Part shown: positions 17,504 through 26,988 of the stretch, piece after piece
Position numbering within the stretch: position 1 is the first letter of the stretch
How the letters are laid out: each line of letters begins with the position of its first letter
NCBI GenBank assembly: GCA_003135135.1
Contig: PLDK01000043.1
Span: 1-64,000 of the forward strand
Length of the DNA stretch: 64,000 nt
Direction of reading: 5' to 3'
DNA from: Deltaproteobacteria bacterium
Lineage (GTDB): Bacteria > Desulfobacterota > Binatia > Binatales > Binataceae
Translations under genes and position numbers: made by a program
The notes under the pieces: generated by a model
Database searches by the model: none
Told to the model about the DNA's origin: nothing
Seen by the model: only the letters and a program-made list of their open reading frames with translations

Positions 17504-18058
17504 CTATTTCAGTTTGTTGCTGGATTCGACTATCAAGTCGCACACACGGCGCGCGTCTTCAAGCGCGATTAGCCGGTACCACTCATTTCCGGTCCAATCC
17601 GGCGGGACGGAAGGGTTCGTGAAGGGCAGAGCTCCTGATCGATGCACCGGGGGTATCAATTCCACAGAGCGGTGGATGCGCCGAACGCAGAGGCGCGGAG
17701 TGTTCAGGAGGTCCAGCAGAACGGCGGCCATCTCCAGCTTTCTAAATCCCGAGACGATGATCACGCGTTGATTGGTGACGCCGTAAAACGTGTTCGACAG
17801 ATAGGAATGGAAGACGATCGCCTCCGCGATAAGAACTCCGACCAGCACGGCGAGCAGAATTGAATTGGTGTCAGCACGCTCGGCAAGGCCGGGGCCGAGC
17901 GGGATCGAACGCATCACGAGCGCGGCGATCGCAACCAGTATAATCGCGCCCGCGCGCCATCGAAGAAGCTCGGTGGTATCGTGCGGGCGTCCGCACCAGA
18001 GCAGTTCCTCGCGCACGAGCAGATGCGGATTGATGACGGCGGCCGCCTCAGGATCCAT
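17504..18058 (-). CDS. Membrane protein with bacterial PH-like domain
   Basis: 184 residues: a short N-terminal 'LLVREELLWCGRP' box, two transmembrane helices (about 34-50 and 66-86), then 'YGVTNQRVIIVSGF', the strand-turn typical of bacterial PH (bPH2/YdbS-like) domains. The role of these proteins is unknown. It lies between the CoA-transferase (3 bases after its stop) and the AtzG-like gene, so it is part of the same operon. Confidence 0.65.
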   Translation of the reverse strand: MDPEAAAVINPHLLVREELLWCGRPHDTTELLRWRAGAIILVAIAALVMRSIPLGPGLAERADTNSILLAVLVGVLIAEAIVFHSYLSNTFYGVTNQRVIIVSGFRKLEMAAVLLDLLNTPRLCVRRIHRSVELIPPVHRSGALPFTNPSVPPDWTGNEWYRLIALEDARRVCDLIVESSNKLK

Positions 18059-18061
18059 CGA

Positions 18062-20380
18062 TCACTTGACGACGCCGGCGGCGCGCAGCGCGGCGATTTT
18101 TTCGGCCGGGTAACCGAGGTACTCGCGGAGGATCTCGTCGGTGTGCTCGCCGAGCATCGGAGCGGCGCGGTCGATCGCGACGGGGGCCGCGGCAAACTTC
18201 GTCAGCATTCCGGTTTGCTTCACGCGGCCCCATTGCGAATGAGACAACTCGGCGATCAAATTGTTGGCGACGACCTGCGGATCGTCGAACAATTCAGCTA
18301 TATGATTTACCCGCGTAGCCGGGATGGCGGATTTCTTCAACGCCGCGAGTGCGTCGTCGCGATCGAGCTTGGCAAATTGCTCCGCGAGCGCCGCCGCGAG
18401 CGCGCCCTCGTTCGGTTCCGCCGCGGCCGCATCCCAGTTGGCATTGGGCAGCCCCGGCAGAATAGTCAGCAGCGCGTTCCATTGGGGTTCATCGGTTAGC
18501 GAGATGAATAGCCATTTGCCGTCGCGGCTAGAGTAGGCGCGCGAAAGGGCCGAGCGCCCGCGATACTCGGCGCCGCCATTTTCCATGTCCGGCCGGCCCG
18601 GATAGAACGCGAACTCGCCGGCCTGAAAAGCCATCGCGGCTTGCAACAGCGAGGTCTCGCATAACTGGCCGCGTCCGGTCCGCTGGCGCGCACGCAGCGC
18701 GAGCACGCATCCAAACGCGGAGAGCATCGCGGCGCCGTAGTCGCAAATCGCGCAAGTCAGGTACACCGGATGCCCGTGATGGCCGCCCTGCGCCGCCATC
18801 ACGCCCGAACGCGCCTGCAACAGCGGATCGAAGCCCGGCTGATTGTGCTCGGGTCCGCGATTTCCGAAGCCGTTGAGCGACATATAGATGATGCGCGGGT
18901 TGCGCGCCGCCAGGCTTTCGTAATCGAAGCCGAACTTGCGCATCCGGCCCGGGCGCAGATTCTCGACCACGATGTCGGCCTGGTCGGCGAGGCCATGGAT
19001 GATTTCGCGGCCTTGCGCGGTCGCAAGATTAAGCGAGATACCGCGCTTGCCCTGATTCCAGCCGAGGAAGCCGAAACCGAAATGGCGAAACGAATCGCCC
19101 TCGAGGCTTTCGATCTTGATGACCTTGGCGCCGAGTTGCGCGAGTATCATCGGGCCGTACGAACCCGCGATGTAGCTGGCGAAATCGAGCACGGTGACTC
19201 CGTCGAGCGCAGGGCGCTCAGCCGGGCGCAGGTCCTTTTCCGGCGATGGGTCGCGGACTGGCTCGGCAAGCCATTGCAGCGCCGCGCGATCGTCGCCGGC
19301 CCGGGGAGCGGGACCGGTGATTTCGCCGGGAGTGTCGCTCAGGAACACCGGCAGGCCCATCTGAATCATGCGGCCGAGAGCGGGGTCGTCGATTTCAGTG
19401 CGCATCCCGAGCGCGCGCGTCTGTGGGTGATCGATGAAGTCGTGGCGGGTCATCACCGGGGCGCACGGGACGTCGTATTCGCGCAGGATGCCGAGCCATT
19501 CGTCGCGCGTGCGCGTGCGGATGATCGGCTCGACGATGTCTTTGAGCGGCTCCCAGAACCAGGGCGCGATCCCCCACGGCGCATCTTCGAAACGCTGGTC
19601 GGCGACCAGATCGGGGCGATCGATTGCGATCGCGAACTTGCCCCAGAAGGTCGTATTGCCGCATGCGACGAACAGGTATTTGCCGTCGGCGGCCTCGAAC
19701 AAACGATAAACCGGAATCGGGCCGAGAGGATCCAGCGGACCCTGATAGAGGGTGGTCATTGCCTCGCTACTCAGGATTGAGCCGGTCTGGAGCGAGAACG
19801 CGCCGGCCAGAATCGAGACTTCGACCGCGCCACCCGCTCGATCGGCGCCGCGCGCCAGAATCGCGGCGACGGCCGCAGTCGCCGCCATCACGCCCGCCGA
19901 ATAACTCGCCGCCGGAAAAACCAGCGCGACGGGATTGCCGCTGCGCGCCCACTGGCTGCCGGTGATTCCGCCGCGGGCGGCGACCAGGTCGTCGTTCGCA
20001 TCGAAGTCGGCGTCGGGGCCGCGGCTGCCCAGCGGGGGCACGCCGAGCGCGATCGCGCGCGGATTAATCCGGCGAATCGATTCGGCGTCGAGGCTCAGTT
20101 GTTTCAGCCGGGCCGGCGTGAAGCCGGTGACGACGATATCGGCCCATCGAACCAGGTCCGCGATTCGAGGCTGCGACGGGCGATCGTCGAGGTCCAGCTC
20201 GAGCGCACGCTTGGAGCGGTTGAGGACGTGGAAGTGCGGCGTGCCGCGCTCGCGCGAACCGCCCGGTGGCTCGATCCTGATGGCGCGCGCACCGTTTTCC
20301 GCCAGCAGCATCGTGGCGTAAGCTGCGCCCAGGTGAGAAGCGAATTCAACGATGTTGATTCCGTCGAGTGATTTACCCAT
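18062..20380 (-). CDS. Fused two-domain CaiB/BaiF (type III) CoA-transferase
   Basis: 772 residues: two complete class-III CoA-transferase modules in tandem, starting 'LDGINIVEFASHLGA' near residue 5 and 'LDGVTVLDFASYIAG' in the middle. These enzymes swap CoA between an acyl-CoA and a free acid via an aspartyl-CoA thioester. In the second module the expected Asp is present ('CAICDYGAAMLSAFG'); in the first, the aligned segment 'FPAASYSAGVMAATAA' lacks it, so the first half may be non-catalytic (manual alignment). I start at the ATG at 20380, where homology begins; the frame stays open to 20500. First gene of the operon running to the amidase. Confidence 0.85.
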   Translation of the reverse strand: MGKSLDGINIVEFASHLGAAYATMLLAENGARAIRIEPPGGSRERGTPHFHVLNRSKRALELDLDDRPSQPRIADLVRWADIVVTGFTPARLKQLSLDAESIRRINPRAIALGVPPLGSRGPDADFDANDDLVAARGGITGSQWARSGNPVALVFPAASYSAGVMAATAAVAAILARGADRAGGAVEVSILAGAFSLQTGSILSSEAMTTLYQGPLDPLGPIPVYRLFEAADGKYLFVACGNTTFWGKFAIAIDRPDLVADQRFEDAPWGIAPWFWEPLKDIVEPIIRTRTRDEWLGILREYDVPCAPVMTRHDFIDHPQTRALGMRTEIDDPALGRMIQMGLPVFLSDTPGEITGPAPRAGDDRAALQWLAEPVRDPSPEKDLRPAERPALDGVTVLDFASYIAGSYGPMILAQLGAKVIKIESLEGDSFRHFGFGFLGWNQGKRGISLNLATAQGREIIHGLADQADIVVENLRPGRMRKFGFDYESLAARNPRIIYMSLNGFGNRGPEHNQPGFDPLLQARSGVMAAQGGHHGHPVYLTCAICDYGAAMLSAFGCVLALRARQRTGRGQLCETSLLQAAMAFQAGEFAFYPGRPDMENGGAEYRGRSALSRAYSSRDGKWLFISLTDEPQWNALLTILPGLPNANWDAAAAEPNEGALAAALAEQFAKLDRDDALAALKKSAIPATRVNHIAELFDDPQVVANNLIAELSHSQWGRVKQTGMLTKFAAAPVAIDRAAPMLGEHTDEILREYLGYPAEKIAALRAAGVVK

Positions 20381-20609
20381 TGAAAATTGCCAAGCGCCGT
20401 TTTGGGAATTGGATTGTCGTTGAGCGGAGGCGGGAAAAGCAAACGATCGCGCCCAAGCGCGAGTATGCACGGGAATCGGGGTCCGGGCGGACGAATTCAA
20501 CTCACGGACACGCCGGGTTCATCCTCCCTTAATGTCTGATGCATAGCTTTTGCGCGCCGGACACGGACTGGCGCAACGGATACGACTAACTTCGAGGCAG
20601 GTTCAAAAG

Positions 20610-21641
20610 ATGCTCAAACGACGACTAATCGTAGCCCTTTTCATAGCCCTGGCGATCGCAGGGATCGGCCGCTTGGGATTCGCCGACATGTTAATCAATG
20701 GCGCCGGCGCCACGTTCCCGTACCCGATCTATTCCAAGTGGTTCGACGTTTACGCGAAAGAAAATCCGGGCATCAAGTTCAACTATCAATCGATCGGTTC
20801 GGGCGGCGGAATCAGGATGCTGTCGAATGGCACCGTCGATCTTGGCGCGAGCGACGCTCCGCTGACCGATCAGCAGCTTTCTGAAGCACCCGGTAAAATT
20901 CTGCACTTTCCCTCGGTGATGGGGGCGGACGTGCTCGCGTACAACCTGCCCGGATTTACCGGCACGCTACGTCTGACGGGTCCGATAATCGCGGACATTT
21001 ATTCGGGGAAAATAACCAAGTGGGATGACGACAAGATCAAAATGCTAAATCCGGGCGTGGCGATCCCGTCACAGGACATCGTCGTATGCCACCGCTCCGA
21101 CGGCAGCGGCACGACATATATTTTCGTCGATTACCTGTCGAAGGTCAGCCCGAGCTGGGCGTCGGATGTGGGTAAAGGAACCTCGGTCAAGTGGCCGGCC
21201 GGACTCGGCGGCAAGGGCAACGAGGGCGTGACGGCGCTGGTTCAGCAAACGCCGGGCGCAATCGGGTACGTCGAGTTGATCTACGCGCTCAACAACAAGA
21301 TTCCGTACGCCGTATTGCAGAACAAGGCGGGCAACTGGGTGACTGCGACCCTCGACGGCGTGACCGCGGCGGCGGCGTCAGTGGCGGGCAATATGCCGGC
21401 CGACTTCCGCGTGTCGATCACGGACGCACCGGGAGCGGATGCGTATCCGATCTCGTCGTTCACGTGGCTGCTCGTTTACCAGAAGCAGACGAACAAGGAT
21501 GTCGGCGGGCAGATCGTGAAGTTTCTGCACTGGGCGCTGACGGAAGGACAGAAGTACGCGCCGGAGCTCAAGTACGCGCCGCTGCCGGCCGAAGTCGTGC
21601 AGAAGGAAGAGGCACAGATTCAGCAGATTCAGATTCCGTAA
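20610..21641 (+). CDS. pstS: Phosphate ABC transporter substrate-binding protein PstS
   Basis: 343 residues with a signal peptide (1-25, 'GRLGFA|D') and a periplasmic binding fold. Phosphate-site motifs are evident: 'GAGATFPYPIYSKW', 'SIGSGGGIRML', 'DLGASDAPLT' and 'CHRSDGSGTTYIF'. It captures phosphate for PstCAB, but no pstC, pstA, pstB or phoU is adjacent. The ATG at 20610 begins the signal peptide; the ribosome site is weak. A strong terminator follows at once, making it monocistronic. Confidence 0.92.
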   Translation: MLKRRLIVALFIALAIAGIGRLGFADMLINGAGATFPYPIYSKWFDVYAKENPGIKFNYQSIGSGGGIRMLSNGTVDLGASDAPLTDQQLSEAPGKILHFPSVMGADVLAYNLPGFTGTLRLTGPIIADIYSGKITKWDDDKIKMLNPGVAIPSQDIVVCHRSDGSGTTYIFVDYLSKVSPSWASDVGKGTSVKWPAGLGGKGNEGVTALVQQTPGAIGYVELIYALNNKIPYAVLQNKAGNWVTATLDGVTAAAASVAGNMPADFRVSITDAPGADAYPISSFTWLLVYQKQTNKDVGGQIVKFLHWALTEGQKYAPELKYAPLPAEVVQKEEAQIQQIQIP

Positions 21642-21667
21642 CGGAATAGCCGCAAGCACGCACAGAG

Positions 21668-21703
21668 GCGCGGGCGTCGGAGATGGCGCCCGCGCGTTTT
21701 TTT
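21668..21703 (+). terminator. Intrinsic terminator after pstS
   Basis: A perfect 9-bp GC stem (21668-21676 with 21687-21695), 10-base loop, then G and seven T (21697-21703). Confidence 0.92.
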
Positions 21704-21755
21704 GCCGGATGCGCCGGGACAGCGCGTCCGATCAGGTGTATGGTCGAAGACGGTG

Positions 21756-22235
21756 ATGCGACAACGACAAATGCACTTGACGGCGAGAGCAACTGCGGCG
21801 ATCGCGGCGATCATCATGATGGTCGCGACGTGCGCCGTCGCGCGGGCGCAGAATTACGTGATCGATCAGGGCGCCAGCGACGTGCTCATCAGGTATCTCC
21901 ATCTGAACAGTCTGCCGATGGTCACCGCGGAGTTCTCCACCTCCCCGGGCGGCAGCAAGCAGGTGATACTGACCGGGTTTGTGGCGACGCAGTTCGGGCG
22001 GCATGATGCGGAACGAATCGCGACCGCGTACTTGAACGATCCGAGCGTCAATATGGTTGACCAGATCCTGATCGATCCGCACGTCGAAGATATGCGCACG
22101 GCGGCGCCGGGCTCGGCAGCCGCGCCGGGTTCGCAATCGCCCAACAGTCCCAATCAACTCTGGAACAATACGATGCAAGGTATCTACAAGAACGGCGCGC
22201 AGAACCCGCCGGCAAGCGGGCTGATGCTGCCGTAG
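21756..22235 (+). CDS. Small secreted protein of unknown function
   Basis: 159 residues. A clear Sec signal peptide (about 1-30) ends 'CAVARA|QNYV'. The mature part is about 130 residues, includes 'SDVLIRYLHLNSLPMVTAEF' and a Pro/Ser/Asn-rich C-terminal tail that looks unstructured. I recognise no family. In-frame starts at 21702 and 21771 are alternatives; 21756 gives the best n-region. It sits between pstS, behind its terminator, and the helicase gene. Confidence 0.6.
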   Translation: MRQRQMHLTARATAAIAAIIMMVATCAVARAQNYVIDQGASDVLIRYLHLNSLPMVTAEFSTSPGGSKQVILTGFVATQFGRHDAERIATAYLNDPSVNMVDQILIDPHVEDMRTAAPGSAAAPGSQSPNSPNQLWNNTMQGIYKNGAQNPPASGLMLP

Positions 22236-22298
22236 GGCGTCGGAGCAATCGCGGGCATCGCAACTTGCGGCGCGCGCCGTGGTAGGATCCCGCTTGAC

Positions 22299-24299
22299 GT
22301 GGCCGACAAGGTAATTTACCTGCGCGAAAAGCCGGTGTCGCCGGCCGACGAGCGCAACTTCAAGATCAAGTACGCCGAGCTGCTGAATCCCGCGCAGCTA
22401 GCCGCCGTGACGCATCGCGAAGGCCCGCTGCTGGTCGTAGCGGGAGCGGGATCGGGCAAGACTCGCACGCTGATCTATCGCGTCGCGCGGCTGATCGAGA
22501 GCGGCGTGCAGCCCGGTGCGATCCTGCTGCTGACGTTCACCCGGCGCGCGGCGCAGGAGATGCTGCGTCGCGCCGAGCAGTTGGTGGGAGATCGCGCGGG
22601 CGCCGTCGCGGGCGGCACGTTTCACTCATTCGCCAACAATGTGTTGCGCCGGATGGGCGCGCCGATCGGCCTCAAGCCCAACTTCACCATACTGGATCGC
22701 TCCGACATGGAGGACGTGGTCAATCTGCTGCGGACGCGGATGGGACTGGCGTCGCGCGAGCGCCGGTTTCCGAAGAAAAGCACGATTGCCGAGGCGATCA
22801 GCATGGCGCGCAACAAGCGGCGCGCGCTCGAAGAGGAAATCGAGATCGATTTTCCGCATCTCGGTGAGCATCAGACCGAAATTCTCGAACTCGCGAAAAA
22901 TTACGAGAGCTACAAGCGCGAGCGCGGCCTGCTCGACTACGACGACCTGCTGTATCGGCTCGCCGAGTTGCTCGAACAATACGAGAACGTGCGGCGCCGG
23001 CTGTCGGACAGCTATCGCTACATCATGATCGACGAGTACCAGGACACCAACCTGATTCAGGCCGACCTGGTGCGGCTGCTGGCGATGAATCATCGCAACG
23101 TGATGGCGGTTGGCGACGATGCGCAGTCGATCTATTCGTTTCGCGGCGCCAACTTCCGCAACATCATGGATTTTCCCGCAATTTTTCCCGGCGCGAAGAT
23201 CGTGAAACTCGAAGAGAACTATCGCTCGATCCAGGGAATCCTCGACGTCGCCAACGACGTGATTTCACGCGCCGGCGAGAAGTACACCAAGGCGCTGTTC
23301 ACGCAGCGCGAGGGCGGCTTTCGGCCGTTCCTGGTGCGCGCGCAGGACGAACACATGCAATCGCGATTCGTCGCCGAGCGCATCCTGGAGCTGCGCGAAG
23401 AGGGGGTCGAGCTCGGCGAGATCGCGGTGCTGTTCCGCTCCAGCTTTCACTCCTTCGATCTGGAACTCGAGCTGCAGCGCCGCGACATCCCGTTCATCAA
23501 GCGCGGCGGATTCAAGTTTATCGAAACCGCGCACATCAAGGACGTGCTGGCGCATCTGCGCGTTATCGCCAATCCGGCAGACGCCGTGTCATGGCTGCGC
23601 GTGCTCACGCTGGTCAAGGGAATCGGTCATCGCACGGCAGAGCGAACGATCGACGCACTCATCGCCGCCGACGATTCGGCGGCCGCGGTTGCGAAACTTG
23701 CCGACAAGGCCCGCGGCGGCGCAGATGGCGGCCTGAAAAGGCTTGGCGCGCTGCTGGCGGAATTGCGCAGCGGCGAGAAACGGCCGCCCGAGCAAATCGC
23801 GATGACGCTCGAATACTATCTGCCCGTAATGCGCGAGGCGTACGCCGACGATTATCCCAAGCGCGAGCGCGACCTCGAACATTTTCAGAATCTGACAGAG
23901 CGCTACAAGAGCCTCGAACAGATGCTGGCCGACATGGCGCTCGAGCCGCCCAACGATTCACTCGACGGCATGCTCGCGACGGACTCCGATGACGAACGCC
24001 TCACGCTCAGCACGATTCACTCCGCCAAGGGACTCGAATGGAAAGTCGTGTTCCTGATTTGGGCGGCAGACGGACGCTTTCCGGGACCGCAAAGCGTGGG
24101 CGAAGACGAAATCGAGGAGGAGCGCCGCCTCATGTACGTCGCGAGCACGCGCGCGCGCGACGAGCTGTACCTGTCGTATCCGATCCATATGTTCGACCGC
24201 AGCTTCGGCTTCGTGATGGGTCGAGTGTCGCGCTTCCTCGAGGACGTGCCGGCCGAGCTGCTGCAGACCGCCACGCTGCAAGAGTCCGAAGAGTCTTAG
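22299..24299 (+). CDS. UvrD/Rep/PcrA-family ATP-dependent DNA helicase
   Basis: 666 residues with the ordered SF1A motifs: Walker A 'AGAGSGKT' (48-55), 'LTFTRRAAQEM' (Ia), 'DEYQDTN' (II), 'VGDDAQSIYSFRGA' (III), 'ENYRS' (IV), 'TIHSAKGLEWKVVF' (V) and 'LMYVASTRARDELYLSY' (VI). It unwinds DNA 3'-5' in repair or replication restart. It is shorter than E. coli UvrD and lacks an extended C-terminal tail, so I do not assign it to UvrD, Rep or PcrA. The start is a GTG at 22299; no better start keeps the Q-motif region. Confidence 0.93.
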   Translation: MADKVIYLREKPVSPADERNFKIKYAELLNPAQLAAVTHREGPLLVVAGAGSGKTRTLIYRVARLIESGVQPGAILLLTFTRRAAQEMLRRAEQLVGDRAGAVAGGTFHSFANNVLRRMGAPIGLKPNFTILDRSDMEDVVNLLRTRMGLASRERRFPKKSTIAEAISMARNKRRALEEEIEIDFPHLGEHQTEILELAKNYESYKRERGLLDYDDLLYRLAELLEQYENVRRRLSDSYRYIMIDEYQDTNLIQADLVRLLAMNHRNVMAVGDDAQSIYSFRGANFRNIMDFPAIFPGAKIVKLEENYRSIQGILDVANDVISRAGEKYTKALFTQREGGFRPFLVRAQDEHMQSRFVAERILELREEGVELGEIAVLFRSSFHSFDLELELQRRDIPFIKRGGFKFIETAHIKDVLAHLRVIANPADAVSWLRVLTLVKGIGHRTAERTIDALIAADDSAAAVAKLADKARGGADGGLKRLGALLAELRSGEKRPPEQIAMTLEYYLPVMREAYADDYPKRERDLEHFQNLTERYKSLEQMLADMALEPPNDSLDGMLATDSDDERLTLSTIHSAKGLEWKVVFLIWAADGRFPGPQSVGEDEIEEERRLMYVASTRARDELYLSYPIHMFDRSFGFVMGRVSRFLEDVPAELLQTATLQESEES

Positions 24300-24362
24300 T
24301 CGGAGGCCGAGATAAGTGCGACGGCGATCGGTCGCCTTCGGGTTGACAGAACCCTCACCTAA

Positions 24363-24388
24363 CCTCTCCCGTGAAATAACGGGCGAGG
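24363..24388. terminator. Hairpin between convergent helicase and yjbQ genes
   Basis: CCTCTCCCGT (24363-24372) pairs with ACGGGCGAGG (24379-24388), 9 of 10 positions, around a GAAATA loop. The preceding 'CCCTCACCTAACCTCTCCC' resembles common dispersed intergenic repeats. No T-run on either strand, so termination is inferred from position. Confidence 0.45.
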
Positions 24389-24399
24389 GATCAGAGAAC

Positions 24400-24822
24400 C
24401 TACTCGCCGAGCACCTTGATCAGCACGCGCTTGGGGCGGCGGCCGTCGAACTCGCCGTAGAAGATCTGTTCCCACGGGCCGAAGTCGAGCTTGCCGGCTG
24501 TGATCGCGACTACTACCTCGCGGCCCATCACCTGGCGCTTATGATGCGCGTCGCCGTTGTCCTCGCCGGTGCGATTGTGATGATAGCGCTCGGGGCTTGG
24601 GTCGTACGGCGCCAGCCATTCCAGCCATCGCTTGTAATCTTCGTGAAGGCCGGGCTCGTCGTCATTGATGAAGACCGAGGCGGTGATGTGCATGGCATTG
24701 ACGAGGCAGAGACCCTCGCGCACGCGGCTTTCCTTGACCGCCTTTTCGACTTCACCCGTGATGTTCACGAAGTCCATCCGGTTGGGCACCTTCATGGTGA
24801 GATATTTCGTATGCGACAGCAT
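24400..24822 (-). CDS. yjbQ: YjbQ-family protein (UPF0047)
   Basis: 140 residues, family-typical, with '[20 protein letters not shown]' and the C-terminal '[20 protein letters not shown]' box that defines YjbQ proteins. Some members have weak thiamine-phosphate synthase activity in vitro; the physiological role is not settled. The ATG at 24822 has GGAGG 7 bases upstream. Monocistronic and convergent with the helicase gene. Confidence 0.92.
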   Translation of the reverse strand: MLSHTKYLTMKVPNRMDFVNITGEVEKAVKESRVREGLCLVNAMHITASVFINDDEPGLHEDYKRWLEWLAPYDPSPERYHHNRTGEDNGDAHHKRQVMGREVVVAITAGKLDFGPWEQIFYGEFDGRRPKRVLIKVLGE

Positions 24823-24910
24823 GCGGCGTCCTCCGATGATCGATTGATGACGGTGACATCGTAGCAGTGTTGGTATTTCATTCGGCGGTTCGTCTCAAGG
24901 ACGTGCCCAC

Positions 24911-26950
24911 TCACGGGCGCTTAGTCCCTAGCACGAACATGGTGACCGATTTGCCACCCCGATTAGCTGCCCACAGGTTCCCATGGCGATCGATGGCGAG
25001 GCCCCAAGGATGGTTCAGCCCCGCTCCGGTGAATCCGCCGGCAGGCGAAATGAAGCCGCCGGGCGGTGTGCTCCATGCGCTCAGTTCGGTGAGAGTGTTC
25101 GAGCCGTTGTTTGCCACCCAAATTTGACCAATTCCTCCGCTTACGATACCTGCGGGGTGGTCGAGACCGCCCCCGGTGAACGGTGATCCCGCGACGGCTT
25201 CTTCCTCGCTCGATCCGGCGAACGCGCTGACACTGTTGTTTCCGCGATTCGTGATCCACATGGTCATCCCGAGCTTCCCGGTCCAATCTTCAACAAAGTA
25301 CTGAGGGTTGCTGATTCCGCCTCCATGGATTCGATTAACGACTCCTCCGCCACGACAATCAGCTCCAGGGGGGTCGACCAGAACCAAGTCGTCAGCTCCC
25401 GAGTTGACGACGCAGAGGGACGAGGCGCCGAAATAGCAAGTGCCGATGGCGCCCGGCCGGTCGAGTCCGATGTGCTCGAGGGCGGGTCCACACTGAGAGG
25501 CGTCCGACCGAAAGAAACTTACGGCCTTAGATCCGGAACTGACAACCGCGATGCTATCGTAGCCTAATTGGTGGACTCCCCGAATGTGTGAGACCCCTTC
25601 TATGGAGGAGGGTGCATCGAGGGAATTGCCTATTATCTGTTTCAATGACGCGCCACCGGATGCGCCGGGGAAAATAAGCGTTACGCTCTTTCCTCCCAAG
25701 TTGGCGACCCACACTGAAGGAACCGGATAGGTCGGACCGAGTGAAGCTTCACTGGGAAATAGCGGTATCAGCCTGATACCAAAGGGAGAGCGCAGGCCGC
25801 TACCCAAGAAGCCTGCGTTACCCGACAAGGGCACCCCGAGGTGTTCAGGCTTGGTGCTCAACTCGACGACGCTGTCGCCGCCGGTATTTGCGATCCAGAT
25901 TGCGTCGCGGTCAGGATCGGCAGCTATCTCTGTTGGATTTTTAAGTCCTCCGCGCGCGAAGTTCACGGAAAGCATCCAAGCGTTCGGCGGGTGCGCAAGC
26001 ACCGGGGTGTAGGGTGGATCGACTGGTACCAGGTCAAACGCGGAGTTCACGCTACGGGTTCTGTAGAAGACTAGATTTCTCATCGCCATCAGAGTGTCAG
26101 TCGGAAGCACTGGCGGCGAAGTGGATTTCAAAAATGGAAGACCTGTATCCGGAGTTCCTGCGAACAGCCGGCCGCATGCGGGCGCATCGGGACTGTCTGA
26201 TCTGACGCAGCCCGAAAGGATATCCGCGAGTGTGTTGATCAGTGCGGAGCTATTCACACCCTCGCTAAGAAGCGGCTGCACGCGGCCAGTCTCAGGGCTC
26301 ACGAAGGCGCTCATCATCGCGAGATCGCCCGGGTCGGCTGGCCCGAGTTCTTCCGCGCGCGGTGGTCCCATCAACCCGACCAGACTCATCACCGATGCCG
26401 CTGTGGTGAGCTCGTTTATAGTTACCCAACCCGAGGGCGGAGGATTTGCCATCGAGAGCATGAGCTTTATCGCCGGGTTGGCCCGCGCCCCCACGCGCCC
26501 ACCAGTTGCGATAAGGTAGAATGTTCCTGGGCGCGGTTGCTCTCTTGTTACCACCGATTTTTCTCCAATGGCATTACGAACCTCGGTGGCGGCTTGAGAG
26601 AGATCGATCGAGAAGAACCCGTGAACATCGGTTCGCGCATGCGCGACCGGAACGTTCACCGAGATACAGGGATCAGGAATGCATTGGCCGACCAAACCGT
26701 AGAGAGTGACCTCAGACTCAGCTATCGGACGATCGCCGCTCATCACGCGCCCGATCAGAGTCGATGGCGCCATAGCGCCTTTCGGCGCGTTCTGCGTGGG
26801 CGGCCGAGCGGTTGGAGCAGCAAACGGCGAAGACTGCGGAGGCGGAACCGGTGTCTGGAGCTGCGCGCCGCATAAGACAGCGAGCCCGGCCAGTAGACCG
26901 GCAGTGCGAAAAATCTTGCTGCCCGGAGGTGAGCACCCAATCCAGTTCAT
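24911..26950 (-). CDS. Secreted NHL/SMP30-like beta-propeller protein
   Basis: About 679 residues. After an export signal (about 1-30, 'GLLAGLAVLCGA|QLQ'), a Pro-rich linker leads to a carboxypeptidase-regulatory-like Ig domain ('GRVMSGDRPIAESEVTLYG', 'ARTDVHGFFSIDL'). The second half has at least five propeller blades with the recurrent unit '(V/I)W(I/V)AN.GG.SV...', for example 'IWIANTGGDSVVELS' and 'LWAANRGGKSVTMF'. The function is unknown. Start choice: ATG at 26950 begins the signal peptide; a GTG at 26992 overlapping the upstream stop (GTGA) would add 14 charged residues and may be used by translational coupling. Confidence 0.65.
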   Translation of the reverse strand: MNWIGCSPPGSKIFRTAGLLAGLAVLCGAQLQTPVPPPQSSPFAAPTARPPTQNAPKGAMAPSTLIGRVMSGDRPIAESEVTLYGLVGQCIPDPCISVNVPVAHARTDVHGFFSIDLSQAATEVRNAIGEKSVVTREQPRPGTFYLIATGGRVGARANPAIKLMLSMANPPPSGWVTINELTTAASVMSLVGLMGPPRAEELGPADPGDLAMMSAFVSPETGRVQPLLSEGVNSSALINTLADILSGCVRSDSPDAPACGRLFAGTPDTGLPFLKSTSPPVLPTDTLMAMRNLVFYRTRSVNSAFDLVPVDPPYTPVLAHPPNAWMLSVNFARGGLKNPTEIAADPDRDAIWIANTGGDSVVELSTKPEHLGVPLSGNAGFLGSGLRSPFGIRLIPLFPSEASLGPTYPVPSVWVANLGGKSVTLIFPGASGGASLKQIIGNSLDAPSSIEGVSHIRGVHQLGYDSIAVVSSGSKAVSFFRSDASQCGPALEHIGLDRPGAIGTCYFGASSLCVVNSGADDLVLVDPPGADCRGGGVVNRIHGGGISNPQYFVEDWTGKLGMTMWITNRGNNSVSAFAGSSEEEAVAGSPFTGGGLDHPAGIVSGGIGQIWVANNGSNTLTELSAWSTPPGGFISPAGGFTGAGLNHPWGLAIDRHGNLWAANRGGKSVTMFVLGTKRP

Positions 26951-26988
26951 TAGATTCGCCCGTTCTTCCTCATGCCATTCTGCTTTGT

